Assembly (NCBI GenBank): GCA_035263705.1
Contig: DATFRA010000254.1
Span: forward strand, 1 to 13,849
DNA from: DASZHJ01 sp035263705
Lineage (GTDB): Bacteria; Pseudomonadota; Alphaproteobacteria; ATCC43930; CGMCC-115725
DNA: 13,849 nucleotides
Direction: 5' to 3'
Each line of letters starts with the position of its first letter. The stretch's first letter is position 1. Below the pieces are notes generated by a model, which did not search any database, had not been told where the DNA came from, and saw only the letters and a list, made by a program, of their open reading frames with translations. Both the position numbers and the translations under genes were made by a program. Of the stretch, positions 1 through 6,635 are shown piece by piece.

Positions 1-732
1 CGCGCCTCGGCCCGGCTTCTTCAGGAGCGCGAGCTCGAAGCTCCGGTGAGTGAGCCCGGCCGCGGGCGCCAGCACGAAGGGTCCGGCATAGAACCGCGCC
101 TTGGACGCGATGGCGGAGGCGGCGATGTGGCGCGCCGATCCGCCGGCGCTTTCCACCGCGACGGCGTACTCGACCGCTCGATAGCGCCACAGCCGCAGCA
201 GAATGCTCCAGACGAAAGCGAGCTTGCCGGCCCACCGCTTGAGGCCGAGGTCGAGGCCGTTCACGACCTCGGCGTCAAAGCCGACGCCGGTCATCAGCAG
301 GAAGCGGCGCGCCGCCGCGCGATCCCGGAACACCACCTCGCCGACCGAGATCGGCCGCGCGGGCCCGCGTGCGGCGATCTCGGCGGCGCGCTCGGGATTA
401 CGCGTGAGACCGATCTCGCGCGCGAGCACGTTCTCGGTGCCGAACGGGAACACCGCGATCGGCAGGCGTGCGTCCTCGAGTCCGTTCACGGCCTCGTTGA
501 GGGTGCCGTCGCCGCCGGCGATCACCATGCCATCGAAAGCGCCGCCGCCCGCCGCGCGGGCGAACGCCTCCGCGTCGCCGGGCGCTTCGGTCTCGCGCAG
601 TGTCACATCGACGCCGAGCCGCTCGAGCGCCGCAATGGCGCGCCTGAGCTTCGCGCGGGCGCCGCGGCCCGCGATCGGATTGAAGATCACCAGAAGGCGA
701 CGACGCTCTGCAGCCGCCGGCGCCACTGTCAC
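1..732 (-). CDS. Diacylglycerol kinase family lipid kinase (YegS/BmrU-like), 3' end beyond window
   Basis: The reading frame stays open from an upstream stop near 864 down to base 1, so about 244 residues are visible and the C-terminus is missing. From a GTG at 732 the visible blocks are LLVIFNPIAGRG (residues 13-24), AGGDGTLNEAVNG (72-84), the nucleotide-binding signature of the diacylglycerol/sphingosine kinase catalytic fold, and FPFGTENVLARE (from about 95). TGVGFDAEVV follows in the C-terminal half. Family knowledge: these cytoplasmic enzymes phosphorylate diacylglycerol or related lipids with ATP, giving phosphatidic acid. The usual length is about 300 residues, so roughly 60 are off the edge. 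The start is uncertain: GTG 732, GTG 726 and TTG 747 are all in frame and none has a good Shine-Dalgarno. The GTG codons lie inside the Pho box of the divergent plcP operon. Head-to-head placement with DAG-producing and DAG-consuming genes supports a lipid rather than a sphingoid or diguanylate role. Exact substrate is inferred. Confidence 0.88.
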   Translation of the reverse strand, partial: MTVAPAAAERRRLLVIFNPIAGRGARAKLRRAIAALERLGVDVTLRETEAPGDAEAFARAAGGGAFDGMVIAGGDGTLNEAVNGLEDARLPIAVFPFGTENVLAREIGLTRNPERAAEIAARGPARPISVGEVVFRDRAAARRFLLMTGVGFDAEVVNGLDLGLKRWAGKLAFVWSILLRLWRYRAVEYAVAVESAGGSARHIAASAIASKARFYAGPFVLAPAAGLTHRSFELALLKKPGRGA

Positions 733-743
733 GGAACCGTCAC
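726..743 (+). promoter_or_regulatory. Pho box (PhoB-binding direct repeat) upstream of plcP-agt
   Basis: Two 7-base direct repeats separated by 4 bases read CTGTCAC GGAA CCGTCAC on the plus strand, an 11-base period. Against the known half-site CTGTCA(T/C) the first is a perfect match and the second differs at one base. The orientation is that used to activate the rightward gene, as in E. coli phoA. No good -10 hexamer sits at the usual 10-11 base distance. The nearest AT-rich stretch is TAATTC at 751-756. The box overlaps the candidate start codons of the divergent lipid kinase. Function is inferred from the motif and from the gene it precedes, whose relatives are known phosphate-starvation genes. 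Confidence 0.68.
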
Positions 744-849
744 GCAAGGGTAATTCTGCCGCAACGCCAATCGAGTAAGAGCTTGCCCGACTCGGGCGAG
801 ATGTTGTGTCCGCACTTTGCTCGACCCACGAATTCTTGACAAGGCCGGC

Positions 850-1689
850 GTGGAGCGAAAATCACCGGTGAACTACATCGACCCGACGCGCCGTTACCGA
901 TCGATCTGGATTTCCGACATCCACCTCGGCACGCGCGGCTGCAAGGCGGATTTTCTGCTCGATTTCCTGAAGCACAATGAATCGGAGTACCTCTATCTCG
1001 TAGGCGACATCGTCGACGGCTGGCGCATGCGGCGTTCCTGGTACTGGGCGCAGTCGCACAACGATGTGATCCAGAAGCTGCTGCGCAAGGCGCGCAAGGG
1101 CACCAAGGTCTTCTACATCCCCGGCAACCACGACGAGTGGCTGCGCGACTACGTCGACCTGCAGCTGGGCGGCGTGTGGCTGGTGGACGAGGCGATCCAC
1201 ACCACCGCCGACGGCAAGCGCATGCTGATCCTGCACGGCGACGCCTTCGACGGTGTGGTGCGCTATGCCAAGTGGGTGGCGCTGCTGGGCGACTGGGCCT
1301 ACGAGAACGTGCTCCGGCTCAACCACTACTACAACGTGGCCCGCCGCAGGCTGGGCCTGCCCTACTGGTCGCTCTCGGCCTATTTGAAGAGCAAGGTCAA
1401 GAACGCCGTCGAGTACGTGAGCAACTACGAGCGCGCGGTCGCGGCCGAGGCCAAGCGGCGCGGCGTCGACGGCGTGATCTGCGGCCACATCCACCAGGCG
1501 GAGATCCGGGATATCGAGGGCGTGCTCTATTGCAACGACGGCGACTGGGTCGAGAGCTGCACGGCCCTGGTCGAACACGCCAATGGCCGCCTTGAGATCG
1601 TGAACTGGGCGCGGCTCCGCGCCTTCGACATGCTGATCCCCGCGATCCCCGACGCGCGCGAGAAGGAACCGGTCACCGGCGCCGAATGA
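850..1689 (+). CDS. plcP: PlcP-like metallophosphoesterase (phospholipase C, phosphate-stress lipid remodelling)
   Basis: This 279-residue calcineurin-like phosphoesterase belongs to the COG2908 (LpxH-like) group. All metal-binding blocks are present: SDIHLG (22-27), GDIVDGW (52-58), GNHDEW (92-97), LHGD (128-131) and GHIH (212-215). Family knowledge: in Sinorhizobium and marine alphaproteobacteria PlcP cleaves membrane phospholipids such as phosphatidylcholine to diacylglycerol and a phospho-headgroup under phosphate starvation. The same fold includes UDP-2,3-diacylglucosamine hydrolases. PlcP is preferred because the next gene is an Agt-like glycosyltransferase with a 4-base overlap, and a Pho box lies upstream. 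There is no signal peptide, so the protein is cytoplasmic or peripheral. Start: GTG 850 has AAGG five bases upstream. TTG 817 would add 11 residues, and GTG 868 would remove 6. If it were an LpxH/LpxG-type enzyme it would act in lipid A synthesis instead; sequence alone does not settle this. Confidence 0.8.
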   Translation: MERKSPVNYIDPTRRYRSIWISDIHLGTRGCKADFLLDFLKHNESEYLYLVGDIVDGWRMRRSWYWAQSHNDVIQKLLRKARKGTKVFYIPGNHDEWLRDYVDLQLGGVWLVDEAIHTTADGKRMLILHGDAFDGVVRYAKWVALLGDWAYENVLRLNHYYNVARRRLGLPYWSLSAYLKSKVKNAVEYVSNYERAVAAEAKRRGVDGVICGHIHQAEIRDIEGVLYCNDGDWVESCTALVEHANGRLEIVNWARLRAFDMLIPAIPDAREKEPVTGAE

Positions 1690-2714
1690 GGATCGCGCTG
1701 GTCAGCGACGCCTGGCTCCCGCAAGTGAACGGCGTGGTGCGGACGCTCACCACGGTGGCGCGCGAAGCGGCGGCCATGGGCCACGAGGTCCGGCCGATCA
1801 CACCCGACCGCTTCCGCACCTTGCCTTGCCCTACCTATCCGGAGATCCGGCTCGCGCTGCTGCCGGGTCGCGTGGTGGCGCGGCTCATCGACGCGTTCGA
1901 CCCCGACGCCATCCACATCGCGACCGAAGGCCCGCTCGGCATGGCGGCGCGGCGGCATTGCCTGCGGCGCCGGCTCGCCTTCACGACCTCGTTCCACACG
2001 CGCTTCCCCGAGTACGTGGCGGCGCGGTTCGGGGTGCCGACCCGGCTCAGCTACGCGTGGCTCCGGCATTTTCATGCGCCCGCGAGCGGCGTCATGGTGG
2101 CAGCGCCCTCGATCCGCCGCGAGCTCGCGGCGCGCGGCTTCCGCAACATCCGGCCGTGGAGCCGCGGCGTCGACGCCGAGCTCTTCGATCCCGCGCTCCG
2201 CGCCGATTTTCCTGGCATTCGGCGCCCGATCTTCCTGATGGTGAGCCGCATCGCCGTCGAGAAGAACGTCGCGGCCTTCCTGGATCTCGACCTCCCGGGA
2301 TCGAAGATGCTCGTGGGCGACGGGCCGCAGCTCGCCGAGATGAAGCGCCGCTTCCCCGCTGTGCACTTTATGGGCCACCACGAGGGCCGCGACCTCGCCC
2401 GCTATTACGCCTCGGCGGACGTGTTCGTGTTCCCGAGCCTGACCGATACGTTCGGCCTGGTGATCCTGGAGGCACTGGCCTCGGGCGTACCGGTCGCCGC
2501 CTATCCGGTCACCGGCCCCATGGACGTGCTGGGCGACGCCCCAGTCGGCCACCTCGACACGGATCTCCGACGCGCGGCGCTCGCCTGTCTCGCGATCTCG
2601 CGCGAGGCGTGCCGCGCCCACGCGCTCAGCTTCTCCTGGCGCGCCACCGCCCAGCTATTCCTCGGCAACCTGGTCTCGGCCCGCGCGCGGGAAGCCCTCG
2701 CGCTCGCGAGCTGA
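1686..2714 (+). CDS. agt: GT4-family glycosyltransferase, Agt-like (glycosyl-diacylglycerol synthesis)
   Basis: This is a 342-residue GT-B fold glycosyltransferase. The N-terminal domain opens with VSDAWLPQVNGVVRTL (6-21) and contains TEGPLG (80-85) and TSFHTRFPEY (101-110). The C-terminal donor-binding domain carries SRIAVEKN (187-194), VGDGP (210-214), and FVFPSLTDTFGLVILEALASG (starting 247). In the EX7E motif the first acidic residue is Asp254 rather than Glu, with Glu262 as the second; this variant is common in SQD2/Agt-like enzymes. Its ATG lies inside the plcP stop region (ATGA), so the two are translationally coupled. Family knowledge: Agt uses a UDP-sugar to glycosylate diacylglycerol, making phosphorus-free membrane glycolipids in phosphate-starved alphaproteobacteria. 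Whether the donor is UDP-glucose, UDP-galactose or UDP-glucuronate cannot be read here. It presumably acts at the cytoplasmic face of the inner membrane under the same Pho box. Confidence 0.8.
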   Translation: MRIALVSDAWLPQVNGVVRTLTTVAREAAAMGHEVRPITPDRFRTLPCPTYPEIRLALLPGRVVARLIDAFDPDAIHIATEGPLGMAARRHCLRRRLAFTTSFHTRFPEYVAARFGVPTRLSYAWLRHFHAPASGVMVAAPSIRRELAARGFRNIRPWSRGVDAELFDPALRADFPGIRRPIFLMVSRIAVEKNVAAFLDLDLPGSKMLVGDGPQLAEMKRRFPAVHFMGHHEGRDLARYYASADVFVFPSLTDTFGLVILEALASGVPVAAYPVTGPMDVLGDAPVGHLDTDLRRAALACLAISREACRAHALSFSWRATAQLFLGNLVSARAREALALAS

Positions 2715-2762
2715 GTGGGGCGCGGCGCACTCGCGCGCACGAAGCTTGCGTCCACGACCGCC

Positions 2763-2794
2763 GTGGGAATGATCGATGATCGGATCGTGCCCAC
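2763..2794. repeat. Imperfect dyad in the agt-GNAT intergenic region
   Basis: GTGGGAATGATC (2763-2774) and GATCGTGCCCAC (2783-2794) are inverted with 10 of 12 bases pairing around an 8-base loop. It sits 48 bases after the agt stop. It could be a weak transcription-ending or processing hairpin, since no T-run follows, or an operator for the GNAT gene. In the same gap AGCTTGCGTC (2743-2752) and GACGCAAGCT (2856-2865) form a perfect 10-base inverted pair about 100 bases apart. I see no clear promoter in 2715-2906. Confidence 0.3.
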
Positions 2795-2906
2795 AGGCGC
2801 AACTTCCGTGCGCATAGCTCGGTCGCGTCGATAGCAGTTGCCTCCGCGCGCCGCCGACGCAAGCTGGGGCGCAGGGTTGGAAGCGCCTCTGTCATGCGAG
2901 GTGCCC

Positions 2907-3524
2907 ATGGAGATCGATGCTTTGACGAGCCCACGAGGCTCGAACGACAACCAGCCGAGCGCGCGCTCCGGCTGGGTGTTCCGCAAGCTCTGGCCGCAGG
3001 ATGCCGATGCGTTTGGGGCGCATCTCCTCCGGCTCGACCCGCAGCAGCGCTCGTTCCGCTTCGGCCGCGCCGTCGCCGACGAGTGGGTGGCGCGCTATGC
3101 CGCGAGCACCGATTGGTTCCGCTCGGTGACCCTCGGTTGCTGGATCGGGGGCGAGCTGCGCGGCGCCGGGGAGCTCAAGGCCCTCGGCCGGGCTTGGCCG
3201 CCCATGGCGGAAGCGGCGCTCAGCGTCGAGCGCGCCTTCGAGGGGCGCGGCATCGGTACCGCGCTCTTCCAGCGTGGGTTGGTGATCGCCCGCAACCGTG
3301 GCATCGCCCGCGTCTCCATGCTGTGCCTGCCGGAGAATCTGCGGATCCAACGGATCGTTCGAAAGGTGCAGCCGAAGCTCGTGTTCAGCGGCGACCAGAT
3401 CGAGTGCCAGCTCGGCCTCGCGCCGCCGGACGCGCTCAGCATCGCGACGGAGATCTACGACGAGGGCTGCGGCCTCGCGCTCTCGCTCTGGGATTGGCAG
3501 CGCCGGCTCGCACCGGCGGCGTGA
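2907..3524 (+). CDS. GNAT-family N-acetyltransferase
   Basis: This 205-residue protein has the GNAT core. Strand 4 leads into the acetyl-CoA pyrophosphate-binding loop GRGIGTAL (113-120, the R/Q-x-x-G-x-G/A signature), followed by the helix FQRGLVIARNRGI and a motif-B-like stretch ENLRIQRIVRK (143-153). The N-terminal part (FRKLWPQDADAFGAHLLRLDPQQRSFRF, from 25) resembles GNAT proteins found as stand-alone domains or fused in protein acetyltransferases of the Pat type. The substrate cannot be told. ATG 2907 is chosen because GAGG (2898-2901) lies five bases upstream; the frame extends to 2838 but the added residues look non-coding. It follows agt by 192 bases, so co-transcription with plcP-agt is possible but not shown. 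Its stop codon abuts the stop of the convergent CYTH-CHAD gene with no gap. Confidence 0.85.
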   Translation: MEIDALTSPRGSNDNQPSARSGWVFRKLWPQDADAFGAHLLRLDPQQRSFRFGRAVADEWVARYAASTDWFRSVTLGCWIGGELRGAGELKALGRAWPPMAEAALSVERAFEGRGIGTALFQRGLVIARNRGIARVSMLCLPENLRIQRIVRKVQPKLVFSGDQIECQLGLAPPDALSIATEIYDEGCGLALSLWDWQRRLAPAA

Positions 3525-5087
3525 TCAGGCCGCGGCGTCGGCGGCCCAGAAGGGCGTGTCGACCTTGAACTGCTTCCACTGCTTGCGCAGCTTGGCCTCG
3601 AGCTCCTTGGTACCTCGCTTGTACCAGCCGATGACGAGGCCGCTCGCGCGCGTCAGCGCCGCGGTTTGCGGCGAGCCGTCGTGGGTGTCGAACTCCTTCA
3701 ACAGCTCGCGCGCGGTCTCGACGTCGTTCAGGTGGCCGAGGCTGTCCTGCAGCCGCGACAGGCCCTTGAGGTAGCCGGGCGTCGTCTCGCCCTCGAAGAG
3801 CGAGCGGAAGCACTCGGCCGCATAGCGCAGCTTCTTGACGCCGAGCCGGAGGCGGTGCCGGTCCTTCGCCGAAAGGTCGCCGAAGCCGCGGCCGCGCTTG
3901 CGGACCTTGCGGTAGCGCTCGGCGAGCAGCCGGCTCGCGAGGATGCGCGCGGGCTCGGCCAAGTGCTGCGCCGCCTCGGGCTGGAGCGACTCTTGCCAGG
4001 TGCGGCTCTCGATCAGGCGACCGATCTGCAAGAGTACCGCCGTATAGCGCCCGGTGGCGAAGGCCGCGCGCACCTGCTCATAGGCGCCGCCGCGGCGGGC
4101 CCGCGCCATCGCCTCGAGGGCGGCGAGATCGGGATCGTCCGCGAACGCCGCCTGCACCGGTCGCAGCAGCTCGTCAACGAACACGTCGAGATTGCGCGCG
4201 GGGGCGAACTCACCGGCGAGCCATCTTAGCTCCTCGTTCAAAGCCACGACCGTCTCGGTCGGCACCACCGAGCGGAACAAGGACAGCACCGAGCGCAGCC
4301 GCCGAACTGCGAGGCGCACCTGGTGCACGCCCTCGGGGTCGTGGCCCTCGCGCGCCGCGCGCTCGTTGGCGAGAATATGCGTGAGATTGTGCCGGAGCAG
4401 GGTCTCGAAGGCCTGCATGCCCGTCATGGCGGGATAGAGCACCAGGGGCGGCGCCTTCGACCAGCCGATCGCGTCCTCGGTCAGGATCGCGTAGCCGCGA
4501 TCGGACTTGCTGAGCGTCTCCAGGTGGAGCGGCGTCTCCTTGTTGAGCGTGAGCGCGAGGTCGTAGAGCGCGTCCGGCCGGCCCTCCTTGAGCTCGAGCT
4601 CGATCTCGCAGATCGGCGCCGAGCCCCGCGGCGTCATCACGCGGCCCTGGTCGATCGCCACCTCGATGCCGGCCTCGCCGTGCTGGATAGTGCGCGTGAT
4701 CCGGTTGACCTCGGAGCTGAAGATGGGCGCGAGCTGGCTCGCGGTCGCGCCGAGCTCGCGCCGCAGGGTCGGATCGTCGATCCCCGCGAGGTCCGGCTTC
4801 GGCCCCGGCACCGGCCGCTCCCACTCGGGGCGGTTGAAGAGGCCGCTCGCGCCGCTGCCGTTCGCGGCCTTCACCGTCTGGATGTACCGCCGGCCGGCCT
4901 CGCGCACCCGCACCACCACGCCGCGCTCGCGCAAGGCCAGATGCGGCGTGTCGTAATAGATGTTCTTGAGCGCGCGGGCGATCGCCCGCCGGGCGCCGTC
5001 ACCCTGCAGGTGAGGCGAGCGCATGACGCGCTCCAAGCGATCGGGCCGAACCGACAGCTTGAGCTCGATCTCGCGGCCGGAGTCCAT
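3525..5087 (-). CDS. CYTH-CHAD domain protein (polyphosphate-associated, putative inorganic triphosphatase)
   Basis: This 520-residue two-domain protein has CYTH at about 1-205: the hallmark EIELKL (6-11), YYDTP (44-48), LRERG (52-56), Lys73 in TVK, a second EIELELKEG (161-169) and SKSDRGY (193-199). These line the triphosphate tunnel of CYTH enzymes. The CHAD domain at about 225-500 has HDPEGVHQVRLAVRRLRS (249-266), HRLRLGVKKLRYAAECF (411-427) and QDSLGHLND (447-455), the conserved His and basic residues that bind polyphosphate. Family knowledge: CYTH domains of this kind (ygiF type) hydrolyse inorganic triphosphate using Mg2+; CHAD domains bind polyP and localise to polyP granules. The divergent neighbours sixA-like and ppk2 fit a polyP role. 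ATG 5087 has AAGGG a few bases upstream. There are no signal peptide or membrane segments. The domain call is firm; catalytic activity is inferred from the intact motifs. Confidence 0.92.
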   Translation of the reverse strand: MDSGREIELKLSVRPDRLERVMRSPHLQGDGARRAIARALKNIYYDTPHLALRERGVVVRVREAGRRYIQTVKAANGSGASGLFNRPEWERPVPGPKPDLAGIDDPTLRRELGATASQLAPIFSSEVNRITRTIQHGEAGIEVAIDQGRVMTPRGSAPICEIELELKEGRPDALYDLALTLNKETPLHLETLSKSDRGYAILTEDAIGWSKAPPLVLYPAMTGMQAFETLLRHNLTHILANERAAREGHDPEGVHQVRLAVRRLRSVLSLFRSVVPTETVVALNEELRWLAGEFAPARNLDVFVDELLRPVQAAFADDPDLAALEAMARARRGGAYEQVRAAFATGRYTAVLLQIGRLIESRTWQESLQPEAAQHLAEPARILASRLLAERYRKVRKRGRGFGDLSAKDRHRLRLGVKKLRYAAECFRSLFEGETTPGYLKGLSRLQDSLGHLNDVETARELLKEFDTHDGSPQTAALTRASGLVIGWYKRGTKELEAKLRKQWKQFKVDTPFWAADAAA

Positions 5088-5119
5088 CGACCCTTTTCGT
5101 TCTTACGTCCCCGCGGCGC

Positions 5120-5149
5120 ACTCTAGCGCAAGAGGCTGCAGGCCGTCAT
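5120..5149 (-). promoter_or_regulatory. Possible sigma70-type promoter for the CYTH-CHAD gene
   Basis: On the minus strand, ATGACG (5149-5144) and TAGAGT (5125-5120) are spaced by 18 bases, each matching 4 of 6 consensus positions. The -10 lies 32 bases before the ATG at 5087. This is a weak match in GC-rich DNA and is offered only as the best candidate in the divergent region. Confidence 0.25.
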
Positions 5150-5161
5150 CGAGTCGTCGCA

Positions 5162-5191
5162 TTGGACAACGGAGTTATCCACAGCCACAAT
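5162..5191 (+). promoter_or_regulatory. Perfect DnaA-box 9-mer within a possible promoter upstream of sixA-ppk2
   Basis: TTATCCACA at 5175-5183 is an exact copy of the high-affinity DnaA box. It falls between TTGGAC (5162-5167) and CACAAT (5186-5191), an 18-base spacing that resembles a weak sigma70 promoter reading toward the sixA-like gene. No further exact DnaA boxes were noticed in the window, so this is not an origin. Function is uncertain: it may be a DnaA-sensitive promoter, a titration site or chance. Confidence 0.3.
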
Positions 5192-5265
5192 AGGTTGGGT
5201 ATTTTGGTACCGTGTGCCGCACGATTTTGCGGGCGGCGTTCGTTTTTTGTGGAGCATGACGGGAC

Positions 5266-5787
5266 ATGCACGCACTGCATCTTTTGCGTCACGCCAAGTC
5301 GAGCTGGGCGGACGACGAGCTCGACGATCACGATCGTCCGCTGAGCAAGCGCGGACGGCGCGACGCCGAGGCGATCGCGCGCCACCTCGCCGAGCGCGGC
5401 GGCGCACCGGATCTCGTGCTCTCCTCGACGGCGGCGCGCGCCCGGGCGACGCTGGCGCCGCTGCTCGAGCGGCTCAAGCCGCGGCGCGTGCTGCTCGACC
5501 GCGACCTCTATCTGGCGCCCGGCGCGAAGCTGCTCGAGCGCCTCAAGGAAACCAGCGAAGGAGTCGGCACGGCGCTGCTCGTCGGCCACAATCCCGGCCT
5601 GCACGAGCTGGCCCTCATGCTCGCCGATCCGGAATCCCCGGTGGAGCTGCCGCCGCTCTCCGGAAAATTCCCTACGGGCGCGCTGGCAACCTATCGCTTC
5701 ACGCCGGCCTGGCGCCGCCTCAAGCCGCACGCGGCCACGCTGATCGCCTTTGTGACGCCGCGCGAGCTCGCAGACGATCGGGCATGA
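5266..5787 (+). CDS. SixA-like histidine phosphatase family protein
   Basis: This 173-residue member of histidine-phosphatase branch 2 / SixA group has the catalytic LLRHAKSSW (6-14) with His9, DRPLSKRG (23-30), SSTAARARAT (53-62) and LLVGHNPGLHE (104-114) with the second active-site His108. Family knowledge: SixA removes phosphate from phosphohistidine in His-phosphotransfer proteins; relatives act on small phosphorylated metabolites. Length is normal (about 160-180). ATG 5266 is chosen to begin just before the conserved strand; GGAG lies about 11 bases upstream. The ppk2 gene follows after 45 bases on the same strand, so an operon is likely. The CYTH-CHAD gene is divergent across 178 bases. 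The combination suggests a link to polyP or protein phosphohistidine, but the substrate is not evident from sequence. Confidence 0.88.
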   Translation: MHALHLLRHAKSSWADDELDDHDRPLSKRGRRDAEAIARHLAERGGAPDLVLSSTAARARATLAPLLERLKPRRVLLDRDLYLAPGAKLLERLKETSEGVGTALLVGHNPGLHELALMLADPESPVELPPLSGKFPTGALATYRFTPAWRRLKPHAATLIAFVTPRELADDRA

Positions 5788-5832
5788 GCGGCAGCTTGAT
5801 TGGCCATCCTGGCCGCTGAAAGGAGTGGCGGC

Positions 5833-6618
5833 ATGCCAAAACCATCGAAACCACGGCCGATAAGCCGGCGCGCCTATCACCGCGAACTCCACCAGCTCCA
5901 GATCGAGCTCGTGAAGTTGCAGCGCCACGTGATCGCCGAGGGCGAGCGCCTCGTGGTGATCTTCGAAGGCCGCGACGCCGCCGGCAAGGATGGCACCATC
6001 AAGCACATTACCGAGCATCTGAGCCCGCGCGACACCCGCGTGGTGGCGCTGGGCCCGCCCTCCGATCACGACCGCCGCTCCTGGTATTTCCAGCGCTTCG
6101 TGCCGCACCTGCCGGCCGCGGGCGAGATCGTGTTGTTCAATCGCAGCTGGTACAACCGCGCCGGCGTCGAGCGGGTGATGGGTTTCTCTAGCAAGGCCGA
6201 GACGCGCGAGTTCCTGGTCGCGGCACCCCGGTTCGAGGAGATGCTGGCCGAGGCCGGCATCCGGCTCGTCAAGTACTATCTCGACATCAGCAAGGCCGAG
6301 CAGAAGCGGCGTCTCAAGGAGCGCGGCCGCGATCCGCTGAAGCAATGGAAGCTGAGCGAGATCGACAAGCAGGCACCCAAGCTCTGGCGCGCCTACAGCA
6401 AGGCGCGAAACGAGATGCTGCGGAAGACGCACACGGCGACCGCGCCCTGGACCATTGTGCGCGCCGACGACAAGGAGCACGCGCGGCTTTGCTTGATCCG
6501 GGACATCCTGTGGCGGCACTACTACCCGAGCCGGAGCAAGGAGCTCGCCCTGCCGGATCCCAACATCGTCTTCGCCTTCGATCCCGGCGACCTCGAGAAC
6601 GGCATGATCGCGCCCTAG
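5833..6618 (+). CDS. ppk2: Polyphosphate kinase 2 (PPK2)
   Basis: This 261-residue PPK2-family kinase has Walker A FEGRDAAGKDG (44-54), Walker B region LFNRSWYNRAGVERVMGF (101-118) and the basic lid KRRLKERGRDPLKQWKLSEID (from 158) that contacts polyphosphate. One PPK2 domain of standard length marks it as a single-domain enzyme, which transfers phosphate between polyP and nucleoside di- or monophosphates, usually in the direction that makes GTP or ATP. The subclass and nucleotide preference need alignment. ATG 5833 has a strong AGGAG seven bases upstream (5821-5825); the frame extends to 5800 but the added 11 residues lack a comparable signal. It is the likely second gene of an operon with the SixA-like phosphatase. 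A large palindromic repeat follows 17 bases after the stop and may end or stabilise the transcript. Confidence 0.95.
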   Translation: MPKPSKPRPISRRAYHRELHQLQIELVKLQRHVIAEGERLVVIFEGRDAAGKDGTIKHITEHLSPRDTRVVALGPPSDHDRRSWYFQRFVPHLPAAGEIVLFNRSWYNRAGVERVMGFSSKAETREFLVAAPRFEEMLAEAGIRLVKYYLDISKAEQKRRLKERGRDPLKQWKLSEIDKQAPKLWRAYSKARNEMLRKTHTATAPWTIVRADDKEHARLCLIRDILWRHYYPSRSKELALPDPNIVFAFDPGDLENGMIAP

Positions 6619-6635
6619 AGGGCTGCATGAGGGCG

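Noticed and set aside
46..778. Two overlapping plus-strand ORFs at the left edge
   Set aside because: They are Arg/Ala-rich shadows of the minus-strand lipid kinase, which has intact GGDGT and GTENVLARE motifs.
1527..2621. 364-residue minus-strand ORF opposite agt
   Set aside because: No motif is visible and it lies antisense to a convincing GT4 glycosyltransferase; high GC keeps this frame free of stops.
2889..2895. CTGTCAT half-site just before the GNAT start, as a second Pho box
   Set aside because: Neither the position 11 bases upstream nor 11 bases downstream carries a second half-site, and it lies within the leader next to the start codon.
5143..5160. CCGTCAT CGAG TCGTCGC in the CYTH-CHAD/sixA divergent region as a Pho box
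   Set aside because: Spacing is right but the second half matches only 4 of 7, about 10 of 14 overall, which is weak in GC-rich DNA. Worth including in a matrix scan, not worth a call.
5175..5183. Replication origin at the DnaA box
   Set aside because: Only one 9-mer, no AT-rich unwinding region, and no dnaA, dnaN, hemE or parAB nearby.
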